This document shows, piece after piece, positions 48,025 through 56,223 of a DNA stretch of 64,000 nucleotides. The notes beneath the pieces were generated by a model that was not told the DNA's origin, ran no database searches, and saw only the letters and a list, made by a program, of their open reading frames with translations. The stretch is from Desulfococcaceae bacterium. GTDB taxonomy: Bacteria; Desulfobacterota; Desulfobacteria; Desulfobacterales; Desulfosalsimonadaceae. The stretch is taken from positions 88,739 through 152,738 of the forward strand of contig JAQYVU010000003.1 of the NCBI GenBank assembly GCA_030145385.1. Direction: 5' to 3'. Each line of letters begins with the position of its first letter. Position 1 is the stretch's first letter. The position numbers and the translations under genes are program-made.

Positions 48025-49167
48025 CAGGTGGTTTGCAAAAAGCGAAAGACCGAGCTTTGCGAGTTTAATTTTTGAAACATTTTCTGCAATTCGGATCATT
48101 GCGAAAAGATCGCTCAACATATATGTGAGCCGGTTCTCCGGTTCGATGCCGGTTTTTTCAATCATCTGTTCAATCTTTTTCAGAAACCCGATGGTCTGCG
48201 TTCTAAAAAACAATCCCAGGGATAACAGCATTTCACCGCCAATATTTTCGTCAAGTTCTATGGCAGCAGCAGCAGAAATTGCGGCCAACGCATCCAAGGT
48301 GCATTTTAATTGAGCTGTTTCCGTAATGAGTAAATCATCCGGAATAATATCTTTTTGGTTTAATTGATGCATAAGCCGGCTGAACAGAAATTTCAGCCCG
48401 CCGGTTAAAGGTCCCATCATCATGGTGTCTTCAATCGTTCTGAAGGGAAGCACCATTTTATCATATGCTTCTCCGGGATTTCCAAGCACCTGTTCGGGTT
48501 TTACCATACAGTCTTTTAACAGAATCCCGCCGTGGGGACAGGGGCGTAAAAAAGGAAAATCGATCGGATCAGTAACTTTCAGGCCGGGGCTGTCCTTGGG
48601 AACAATAAACGCGGTAAACTGTTTTTTGCCGGATTGTTGACCGGTTACTGCGATCACGATGAAAAGATCCGCAATGGGGCCGTTGGTAAGATAAGTTTTT
48701 TCTCCGTTTAAGCGAAAGCCTTTAGAAAATTTTTCCCCGCTGGTTTTAATATGTTTTGGATGGGCGCCGACCTTGGGCTCGGAAACCGCAAGGCACGCCG
48801 TTTTTTCTCCGGCTGCCAGCAGCGGCAGATAGGTCTTTTTCTGCGCATCCGTACCAAATGATAAAAAAAACCATCGGGCCACCATTTCATGGATCATCCA
48901 GGAGAGGGCAATCCCCAAATTTCCGCCATGTTCCACAAGCGTTTTGCCGGCATTCACCAATGATCGGGAGGACCCGCCGTGTCCGTTGAATTCAGTGCCG
49001 ATGCCGATGCCAAAAAGCCGCTGGTCGGCCATTTTTTGCCAGATATCATCCGGTAAACTGGATAATTGATTTAATTTTGGATAGGCGTCAATGCACTCTG
49101 TTCCAAAGCGCTGGAATTTTTTTTCAAGCGGGCTGCTTTCACCCGACGATTCAGTTTGGATATTCAT
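48016..49167 (-). CDS. Acyl-CoA dehydrogenase-like flavoprotein lacking the usual catalytic motif
   Basis: About 383 residues, with the ACAD N-terminal and middle domains (SWMIHEMVARWF, SEPKVGAHPKH, KTYLTNGPIADLFIVIAVTG). The C-terminal helical domain is present, but I cannot find the YEGT segment that carries the catalytic Glu in most of the family, and the sequence ends SLFANHLKT. It may be a non-degradative or inactive paralogue or use another base. ATG 49167 is preferred to TTG 49182. No co-oriented partner gene. Confidence 0.75.
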   Translation of the reverse strand: MNIQTESSGESSPLEKKFQRFGTECIDAYPKLNQLSSLPDDIWQKMADQRLFGIGIGTEFNGHGGSSRSLVNAGKTLVEHGGNLGIALSWMIHEMVARWFFLSFGTDAQKKTYLPLLAAGEKTACLAVSEPKVGAHPKHIKTSGEKFSKGFRLNGEKTYLTNGPIADLFIVIAVTGQQSGKKQFTAFIVPKDSPGLKVTDPIDFPFLRPCPHGGILLKDCMVKPEQVLGNPGEAYDKMVLPFRTIEDTMMMGPLTGGLKFLFSRLMHQLNQKDIIPDDLLITETAQLKCTLDALAAISAAAAIELDENIGGEMLLSLGLFFRTQTIGFLKKIEQMIEKTGIEPENRLTYMLSDLFAMIRIAENVSKIKLAKLGLSLFANHLKT

Positions 49168-49426
49168 AACGATAGTTTCCAATTATGCGTGGCATGCATT
49201 CAAAAAAAATATTAACTATAGAGATCAGCTTAATGCTCCATTTTTAAATTCCTATCATAGAATCAAGTCAGTGTAAAATCCCCATATATTCTTGCCATCA
49301 GATCTCAAAAAGTGTTAAGGATGCTATTTGAATCCATGGGGTTGGGAGATTGAATCCTGTTTATGCCGGGTTCGATGCGGAAACGTTTGGTTTAAATTCC
49401 ATTATAATTAATCTGAGGAGAAAGCA

Positions 49427-50644
49427 ATGTTGCCAGACCATCAGGCCATGCCCGGATTGGCGCGTTTAATCAATCGATTGGGCGACAAATTTAAGAATCA
49501 GTTGGAGCCAATGGTTCGCCTGGATGAAAAAGAATTGCTGGATAAAATTTCCCATCGACTTTCGCTTAAAGATTATGGCGATTCATATTTTAAAGAAGGA
49601 TTAAGGCAGTTAATCGATTCCGTGAAAAAAGATCCGCATTTAACGTTTCTTGGAAAAATACTGCAGCGGGCTGCCATTGAAAGAAGTCTGGAAAACCGTC
49701 TGAAATTTTCGGAATATAAAAAACAGCGACCCGAAGTTTTTATGAAAAACATTAATCCGCCGATTATTATACTGGGGCTGCCAAGAACCGGAACAACGTT
49801 TTTGCATCGATTGCTGGCTCAGGATCCGCAAAATCGGGGGCTTTATTTTTGGGAGCTCATCCGTCCCATTCCACCGCTTGAAGGAAAAGATTATCGCAAA
49901 CTGCTGGCAAAGATTGAATATAACACCTACCGGCATCTTTCAAAGCAGTTTGACCATATCCATGTGGTGCGAGACAATGAATATGAAGAATGTATCGTAA
50001 TGCTGGCCACAACATTTCAAAGCGGCGTGTATTATATGCTGGCACCTCTTTACGCCTATGTGAAATGGTGTGTTCAGGCGGACCGGCTGAAAAGCTATGA
50101 CGAGTATTTTCAGTTGTTAAAAATCTATCAGTCAACGACACCGGGCAAACGTCTGACGTTGAAAGCGCCTGCACATACGGGTTCAATAAATGAAATTAAA
50201 CGTCTTATTCCGGACGCCATGCTGATTCAAACTCATCGTCACCCGGTGGATGTATGTAACAGTGTCAACAGTCTCGTTTACAGTGCACACTGCAATGTTG
50301 TCAAACGCCTTGATATCAGGAAAACCATTGAATGCAATTTGGATTTTCTTGCAGAAGAAATGGATCGAAATCTGTTTTCCAGAAAATATAATGGCGTTGA
50401 TGTCCATGATATTATGTATGAGGAAATCCTGTCGGATCCTTTAAACGTTGTTAAAAAGTTTTATGCTAAATCCGGAATCGGGTTGCAACCTGAGACTGAG
50501 AAAAAAATGAAGGCATTTATCCGGGCAAACAAGCAGCACAAACATGGCAGCCACAAATACAGTGTCACGGATTTTGGGATGGTGGAGGCTCAAATAATCG
50601 AGCGATTTGAGGAGTATATGAATTTAACCGGATATAGAGCATAA
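49427..50644 (+). CDS. Sulfotransferase-family protein
   Basis: A 405-residue sulfotransferase. The 5'-phosphosulfate-binding loop is IILGLPRTGTTFLHRLLAQD (about 108-128), and the 3'-phosphate-binding region QTHRHPVDVCNSVNSLV lies near 270. It would transfer sulfate from PAPS to an alcohol or amine acceptor, which I cannot identify. GAGGAGA precedes the ATG. The next gene, a B12-type radical SAM protein, begins five bases after its stop, so the two form a unit. Confidence 0.85.
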   Translation: MLPDHQAMPGLARLINRLGDKFKNQLEPMVRLDEKELLDKISHRLSLKDYGDSYFKEGLRQLIDSVKKDPHLTFLGKILQRAAIERSLENRLKFSEYKKQRPEVFMKNINPPIIILGLPRTGTTFLHRLLAQDPQNRGLYFWELIRPIPPLEGKDYRKLLAKIEYNTYRHLSKQFDHIHVVRDNEYEECIVMLATTFQSGVYYMLAPLYAYVKWCVQADRLKSYDEYFQLLKIYQSTTPGKRLTLKAPAHTGSINEIKRLIPDAMLIQTHRHPVDVCNSVNSLVYSAHCNVVKRLDIRKTIECNLDFLAEEMDRNLFSRKYNGVDVHDIMYEEILSDPLNVVKKFYAKSGIGLQPETEKKMKAFIRANKQHKHGSHKYSVTDFGMVEAQIIERFEEYMNLTGYRA

Positions 50645-50649
50645 AAAGA

Positions 50650-52206
50650 GTGTCAGATAAAAAAAAATCGATACTTTTAATTCATCCGCCGATTGCCAAG
50701 CCGTGTGAACCGCCGTCGGGTATCGCCAAGCTGGCAGGCGCGCTGAAATACGCCGGTATTGACTGTCGGATATATGATGCGAATCTGGATGGATTTTCAG
50801 ACCTGTTGGATCACCCGGTGCCGGCAAATGATACCTGGTCCAAAAGGGCATTCGGAAATATTGAAAAAAACCTCCGGGCTTTGAGGTCAAAGGAGTTATA
50901 TACCGGCATTGATCGTTACAAGCGGGCGGTGATGGACATCAACCGGGTTCTCCAGGTTGCCGGTTGCGTTGCTGATGTCAATTTATCTCTTTCCAATTAT
51001 ACCTCCTCAAGGCTTTCGCCGGTTCGCAGTGAAGATTTGCTTAAAGCCGCCGAACAGTTCGATAAAGATCCGTTTTTTTCAAGCTTCAGGAAAAGGCTGA
51101 CAGCATATTTTACTGTAAAAGAACCTGAAATTGTTGGTTTTTCAGTAAATTTTATGAGCCAGGCACTTTGTGCGTTTGCCATGGCCGGTTTTATCAGAAA
51201 ACGTTTTTCCGGGATACGAATCGTTTTCGGCGGCGGTTTGATTACCTCGTGGATGAATATTCCGGGGTTTAATAATCCGTTTGTCGGCCTGATTGATGAT
51301 TTGGTAAGCGGTCCTGGCGAGGATGTCCTGCTGAAGATTTGCGGGGCTGGAAAAAGAGATCTATCCGGCTGTGCAGGCTATGATTATTCGGTGTTTGATA
51401 TGGGGCGCTATCTTTCTCCCGGACCGGTTGTTCCCTACAGCACCGCCAGGGGATGTTACTGGCAAAAATGCGCATTTTGTCCGGAAAAATCAGAACACGG
51501 CAGTTATCAGCCCCTTGGAATTGAGTTTGTCGGCCAGGATATTGCGCAATTGATAAGCAAAGAAAATCCAACTCTTATCCATTTTACAGATAATGCGCTT
51601 TCTCCGAAATTTTTAAAATATGTAATCAAATATCCGCCCAACGCGCCATGGTATGGTTTTGTCAGAATAACCGACCACCTGGCAGATCCGGATTTTGTAA
51701 GGGGGCTTAAATTGTCGGGGTGCGTGATGCTCAAGCTGGGGGTGGAGTCCGGAGATCAGGCGGTGCTGGATGCCCTTGAAAAGGGAATTAATTTGAACAT
51801 AGTGTCACAAACCTTGAAAAACCTCAAAAAGGCCGGTATCGCCGCATACGTATATCTGTTATTTGGCACACCGGCCGAAACTCGAAAGAGTGCCGCAAAA
51901 ACACTCGATTTTACACTGGCCCATGCCCATGCCATTGATTTTTTGAACCTGGCCGTATTTAATCTGCCGGCCTATAGCGAAGATTCCGGAAAGCTTGATA
52001 CGGTTGAATTTTACCGTGGGGATCTTTCGCTGTATAATGATTTTGTTCATCCCAACGGCTGGAATCGGGACAAGGTCCGTCCGTTTCTGGCAAAAGAGTT
52101 TAAAAAATCACCTGCCATAAAAGCCATCATCAACAATGACCCCCCGTTTTTTACTTCCAATCATGCGCCGTTTCTGGTTATGGGAAATAAAACAATAATC
52201 AATTAA
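50650..52206 (+). CDS. B12-binding-domain radical SAM protein
   Basis: A 518-residue enzyme. An N-terminal cobalamin-binding-like domain (PPIAKPCEPPSGIAKLAGAL, then DANLDGF) is followed by a radical SAM domain with Cys269-X4-Cys274-X2-Cys277 (ARGCYWQKCAFCPE), one residue longer than CX3CX2C. LGVESGDQAVLDALEKGI and the later LLFGTPAET are radical SAM features. Start GTG. Such proteins methylate or rearrange unreactive carbons; with the sulfotransferase in front this may be a small-molecule or lipid modification pair. Substrate unknown. Confidence 0.8.
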   Translation: MSDKKKSILLIHPPIAKPCEPPSGIAKLAGALKYAGIDCRIYDANLDGFSDLLDHPVPANDTWSKRAFGNIEKNLRALRSKELYTGIDRYKRAVMDINRVLQVAGCVADVNLSLSNYTSSRLSPVRSEDLLKAAEQFDKDPFFSSFRKRLTAYFTVKEPEIVGFSVNFMSQALCAFAMAGFIRKRFSGIRIVFGGGLITSWMNIPGFNNPFVGLIDDLVSGPGEDVLLKICGAGKRDLSGCAGYDYSVFDMGRYLSPGPVVPYSTARGCYWQKCAFCPEKSEHGSYQPLGIEFVGQDIAQLISKENPTLIHFTDNALSPKFLKYVIKYPPNAPWYGFVRITDHLADPDFVRGLKLSGCVMLKLGVESGDQAVLDALEKGINLNIVSQTLKNLKKAGIAAYVYLLFGTPAETRKSAAKTLDFTLAHAHAIDFLNLAVFNLPAYSEDSGKLDTVEFYRGDLSLYNDFVHPNGWNRDKVRPFLAKEFKKSPAIKAIINNDPPFFTSNHAPFLVMGNKTIIN

Positions 52207-52282
52207 GGGCGGAAGGGCACTGGTTGCAAAACGATGGCACCCCGGGTCAATTAAACAGGTTTATGAGCGGTTTTGATCTTGA

Positions 52283-53008
52283 TCAGGCAATGCTCATAAC
52301 GCACGATTCATCGGAAAGCAATATGGCATCCGCTATTTTGCGAATGGATTTACAGGATTCGATGCTGCATTTTTTTATCCATCCGTCCGCTTCTTCCGAG
52401 CTGATGCCCCGGCGGCGCATCAGGACCTTTCTGGCCTGATCCAGCAGCGAATGAGTTTCCAGTTCTTCCTGAATCAGGCGGCGTCTCACCATGAGTTCTG
52501 TGTCACGGATAGTCTTTGCTGCCTGGTCGGCCACATCCGTCATCAATTTTATTTCAGTGTCGGTAAATACATGTGGCTGGGACGTAAAGCAGTTTAACAC
52601 ACCGATCACCCGGCTATTGTGCCCGATCATTGGAACCCCGAGCATGGAGACCAGGCCCGCCTTTTTTGCCATCTGCTTTTCCTTGAAAAGCGGATCTTTT
52701 AATACATCGGCGACATAGATGGGGCGTTTGCAAGAGGCCACGGAACCGACGACTCCTTCATTTAATGTCAGCGATTGATTCTTAATCAAATCGGTATTGA
52801 TTTGCGATGCTTTAAGGCGTATTTCGCAAGGGCTTACGCTTTCGTCAATCAGCCATACCGAGCAGGTGTTGAGATAAGTCGCTTTTGAAGTGACGGTAAC
52901 AATCAGGTTAAGGACATCGTCCAGGAAATTTTCATGCGCAATGGCCCTGGAGAAATTAAAAATCGCCTGGATTGATTCATCGTATGGTGAGGTCAGAATT
53001 TTTCGCAT
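52283..53008 (-). CDS. GAF-ANTAR antiterminator regulator
   Basis: A 241-residue protein. The GAF domain occupies about 20-165 (AIFNFSRAIAHENFLDDVLNLI.. VLGVPMIGHNSRVIGVLNCF); the ANTAR RNA-binding domain is about 175-230 (ARKVLMRRRGISSEEADGWIKKCS). ANTAR proteins bind paired hexaloop hairpins and prevent terminator formation. It is encoded 24 bp after the unknown protein at 53033-53470, so the two form one unit whose promoter carries a TGCGT-N9-ACGCA dyad. Its RNA target was not found here. Confidence 0.88.
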   Translation of the reverse strand: MRKILTSPYDESIQAIFNFSRAIAHENFLDDVLNLIVTVTSKATYLNTCSVWLIDESVSPCEIRLKASQINTDLIKNQSLTLNEGVVGSVASCKRPIYVADVLKDPLFKEKQMAKKAGLVSMLGVPMIGHNSRVIGVLNCFTSQPHVFTDTEIKLMTDVADQAAKTIRDTELMVRRRLIQEELETHSLLDQARKVLMRRRGISSEEADGWIKKCSIESCKSIRKIADAILLSDESCVMSIA

Positions 53009-53032
53009 AAATTTTATATTCTTAGGAAATAT

Positions 53033-53470
53033 TTAAATTCTTCTAAAATAATTGATGTCCGGATTCGTTTTTTTGCCGTTCAAGCAGAATTCATCCTTAA
53101 GTTCTTCCAGGCTGTCAAAGCCGCTTCCCATGAAATCTAATTTGGAAAAAAAAGGCTGTCTGCTTTTTGTATCCGCAACCGCGGCAAAGTGGTCCGGAAA
53201 ATCGGGGCCGCCGATGACCAAGAGAAAGCGTTCATCGGACCCGGAGATGTCATATCCCACAGGTATTTCTTTCTCATCGATTTTTTCAAAATTTTCCTTT
53301 AATATTTCCGCTGCAGCGGTCGTGTCCAGGTCATCGATAGACATCAGGTCCGGCGCATTAAAATAATCCAAAGCATACAATGCGATACTGAAGTTGCTGA
53401 CCTGTTCATAAATCGGATTTTTCCTCGAACACATCTCATTTACTTCACCGATTCTCTGCGTTTTGCTCAT
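53033..53470 (-). CDS. Protein of unknown function cotranscribed with GAF-ANTAR gene
   Basis: A 145-residue soluble, acidic protein (DLMSIDDLDTTAAAEILKEN, ISGSDERFLLVIGGPDFPDHF). I recognise no domain, signal peptide or membrane segment. AGGA precedes the ATG. First gene of a unit with the ANTAR regulator; a regulatory-ligand or sensor role is possible. Confidence 0.65.
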   Translation of the reverse strand: MSKTQRIGEVNEMCSRKNPIYEQVSNFSIALYALDYFNAPDLMSIDDLDTTAAAEILKENFEKIDEKEIPVGYDISGSDERFLLVIGGPDFPDHFAAVADTKSRQPFFSKLDFMGSGFDSLEELKDEFCLNGKKTNPDINYFRRI

Positions 53471-53602
53471 TTTGTTTATTCCTGTTTTTAGTCTTGTGTA
53501 ATCGATTCAATATTTTGATTTATTCAGCCCAAACTCAGCTTTATAAATTTTTTTGTTATTATTACGGCAAATTCGTATACAGCACAACGTGAATAGATTG
53601 CG

Positions 53603-53628
53603 ATAATAATGCGTAAAAATTTCACGCA
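53603..53628. promoter_or_regulatory. Dyad operator TGCGT-N9-ACGCA, site 1
   Basis: TGCGT (53610-53614) and ACGCA (53624-53628) separated by nine AT-rich bases, preceded by ATAATAA on the plus strand. It lies between the LuxR-type gene (53652-54617) and its downstream unit starting at 53470. The same spacing recurs at 59249 and 59332. Confidence 0.6.
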
Positions 53629-53651
53629 GTCGGCCAGGCGGCAATCACATA

Positions 53652-54617
53652 TTACAATGACGCAAGATATGTTGTAAGGTTTACTTTCTGATTGGTTATT
53701 CCGAGTTTTTTTCGAATATAATTTCGATATGTTTCAACGCTTCTGTAGGAAATATTCAATAAGCCGGCAATTTCTTTTGAACTCAGGCCGCTTTTAATAA
53801 GGTTGCAGATTTCATTTTCCCGGGGTGTCAGCTTCGGCATTTTTTTTGAAAGTTCACTGCCGTATGATGAAGTCAGTGTTCTTAGGTTGTCTTCCAGCAC
53901 ATGGATATATTCTTTATCCAGCTGAGAACCTTTGTTTTTCATTTTTTTTAATAACGGCAGGAGCAGCAAGTCAACATTGGTAATGACACGGTCTTCCAGG
54001 TTCTTTTTTTCAGTGATCAGCTGGTTCATAATTTCTCTTAACGCAATGTTTTTTTCCTGAAGTAAAATGTTCTGTCTTTTCAGCTTTTGTTCACTTGCGT
54101 TCAGCGCGGTCTCTGATTGTTTCTGTTCGGTTGTTCGGCCCAATCTCTCTGCGATGGCGTTGAGCAGGGATCTTTCTTCTTTGAGAAACGGGCCTTCATA
54201 GCTTTCCGGTCTTTCTTCCAGGTAGCAGATAGCTAAAACACCCATTTCTTTCCCGTAAACATTGACCTCTGCAGATTGTTGCCATGGGGTATCCGTATAG
54301 TTTGCAGTTTTATACTTTCGACCATTCATCGTCAGCCGGGCACATGTAATTTCCGGATATTGCCATGAAAATGGAATCAGATTAATGATTCCCTGATAAA
54401 TTTCCGGAAGTGATATCTGCTGATTTTCAACGAGTTTTGAAATCCCGTAAAGACAGTTGATTTCCTTGATCCGTTCTTTTAAATTATGGGTCTGTTTTTT
54501 TAGGGACCCTTCCAGGCAGCGGTGCTCGGTTTCCATTGCTTCCAGCTCTGCATTTCTTGTTATCAGTGCAGACAGTTCCCGGAGTAAAGGATTGTTTGTT
54601 CTTATTTTAGTTGGCAT
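53652..54617 (-). CDS. GAF/LuxR-type transcriptional regulator, copy 1
   Basis: A 321-residue regulator. Residues about 1-60 are coiled coil, 65-170 a GAF-like sensor domain, 175-245 another coiled coil (QNILLQEKNIALREIMNQ), and 255-315 a LuxR HTH (LTPRENEICNLIKSGLSSKEIA.. YRSVETYRNYIRKKLG). No membrane segment, so the signal is cytoplasmic. It has a close paralogue at 59562-60527 with the same domain order and length. Both lie just upstream, in reading direction, of promoters with the TGCGY-N9-ACRCA dyad. Confidence 0.85.
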   Translation of the reverse strand: MPTKIRTNNPLLRELSALITRNAELEAMETEHRCLEGSLKKQTHNLKERIKEINCLYGISKLVENQQISLPEIYQGIINLIPFSWQYPEITCARLTMNGRKYKTANYTDTPWQQSAEVNVYGKEMGVLAICYLEERPESYEGPFLKEERSLLNAIAERLGRTTEQKQSETALNASEQKLKRQNILLQEKNIALREIMNQLITEKKNLEDRVITNVDLLLLPLLKKMKNKGSQLDKEYIHVLEDNLRTLTSSYGSELSKKMPKLTPRENEICNLIKSGLSSKEIAGLLNISYRSVETYRNYIRKKLGITNQKVNLTTYLASL

Positions 54618-54666
54618 GGTGTTATTGTTATTTGAGATGGCTTTATTGCAGCGAATTTTTCAATTT

Positions 54667-54710
54667 CATCAAAGTGTGACACGCATGGCTTGCCACACTT
54701 TGATGTTTTT
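54667..54710. terminator. Hairpin between glutamate dehydrogenase and regulator copy 1
   Basis: Perfect 12-bp arms CATCAAAGTGTG (54667-54678) and CACACTTTGATG (54694-54705) with a 15-base spacer, then TTTTT on the plus strand. It probably ends the glutamate dehydrogenase transcript on the minus strand, although the better T-run is on the other strand. Confidence 0.5.
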
Positions 54711-54772
54711 AAAATGAAAAAAATCGCAACAGGAATTAAAACTGAGTAATTTTATTCATGAGAAAGGCCGGT

Positions 54773-56122
54773 TTAAACCAGGCCCTGATCCAGCATGGCA
54801 TTGACCACCTTGACAAAGCCGGCAATATTGGCTCCGGCCACATAGTTGCCGGGCTGGCCATACTCATCGGCGGCATTCACGCAAGAGGTGTGGATGCTTT
54901 TCATGATACCCTTCAGACGATTGTCAACCTCTTCACTGGGCCAGTTGAGGCGCATGCTGTTCTGCGACATTTCCAGTCCGGATACGGCAACCCCTCCGGC
55001 ATTGGCTGCTTTGCCAGGGCCGTACATTATTTTATTGTCCAGAAAAATATTAACCGCTTCAGGCGTTGACGGCATATTAGCCCCTTCAGCCACCAGGGTA
55101 ACGCCGTTTTTGATCAGGTTGCCGGCATCTGTATCATTGATCTCATTTTGTGTCGCACTTGGAAAAGCGCAGTTTGCCTGATGGTTCCACAACGGATTAT
55201 AATCAAGCGCTGCATCTGCCGGGGTGTAAACTGCGTCCGGATATTTTTCCACATATTCACTGATGCGGCCGCGTTGGATATTTTTCAGATTCATGACAAA
55301 AGCAAGTTTATCCGCATCGATTCCTTTTTCATCATAAATATAGCCGGCAGAGTCAGACAGGGTGATCACCTTGCCGCCGAGTTCCAGGATTTTTTCCACG
55401 GTAAATTGTGCCACGTTTCCCGAACCCGAGACCAGGCAGGTCTTTCCTTGCAGGGTGTCGTTTTTAACGGAAAGCATTTCAGACGCAAAGTACACACAGC
55501 CGTAACCGGTTGCTTCCGGACGAATAAGGCTTCCTCCCCATGCTAGACTTTTGCCGGTCAATACACCGGTAAATTCATTACGTAATTTTTTATACATACC
55601 GAACATATATCCGATTTCCCTGCCACCCACCCCGATATCGCCTGCGGGGATATCGGTATTCGGGCCAATATGGCGGAACAGCTCCGCCATGAAACTCTGG
55701 CAGAAACGCATGACTTCGTGATCGGATTTGCCTTTGGGATCAAAGTCCGATCCGCCTTTGCCGCCCCCCATGGGCAGTGTCGTCAGGGCATTTTTAAAGA
55801 CCTGTTCAAAGGCCAGAAATTTCAAAATACTTAAGTTGACTGACGGATGAAACCGGAGGCCGCCTTTGTAAGGCCCGATCGCACTGTTCATTTCAATCCG
55901 GAACCCTCGGTTTACCTGAACCTGGCCAGTATCATCCATCCACGGCACCCGAAACATGATGACCCGTTCCGGTTCCGTGATTCTTCCCAGAATGTTTTCT
56001 TTTCCGTACTGCGGATTCCGGTCCAGAACCGGCTTGACTGTTTCCAGCACCTCTATAACTGCCTGGTGAAATTCTTTCTGCTCAGGATCCTTATCCTTAA
56101 TCAATTGTACAATGTCCGACAT
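54773..56122 (-). CDS. gdhA: NADP-type glutamate dehydrogenase
   Basis: A 449-residue hexameric-type GDH. PMGGGKGGSDFDPKGKSD (glutamate-binding Lys and catalytic Asp neighbourhood), PAGDIGVGGREIGYMFG, GSGNVAQFT (dinucleotide fold) and DNKIMYGPGKAANAGG are all present. It assimilates ammonium onto 2-oxoglutarate. AAGGAGA lies before the ATG. Neighbouring regulators and the ANTAR protein suggest nitrogen or energy-status control. Confidence 0.95.
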   Translation of the reverse strand: MSDIVQLIKDKDPEQKEFHQAVIEVLETVKPVLDRNPQYGKENILGRITEPERVIMFRVPWMDDTGQVQVNRGFRIEMNSAIGPYKGGLRFHPSVNLSILKFLAFEQVFKNALTTLPMGGGKGGSDFDPKGKSDHEVMRFCQSFMAELFRHIGPNTDIPAGDIGVGGREIGYMFGMYKKLRNEFTGVLTGKSLAWGGSLIRPEATGYGCVYFASEMLSVKNDTLQGKTCLVSGSGNVAQFTVEKILELGGKVITLSDSAGYIYDEKGIDADKLAFVMNLKNIQRGRISEYVEKYPDAVYTPADAALDYNPLWNHQANCAFPSATQNEINDTDAGNLIKNGVTLVAEGANMPSTPEAVNIFLDNKIMYGPGKAANAGGVAVSGLEMSQNSMRLNWPSEEVDNRLKGIMKSIHTSCVNAADEYGQPGNYVAGANIAGFVKVVNAMLDQGLV

Positions 56123-56223
56123 TAATCTTCTCCTTTGGATGTGAAACTATTTATTTGTTCTTATTTATATGTGGAAAATTACTGATTTTCCTTGAAATTA
56201 GAATTATTCCGCTAATGGGGTTG

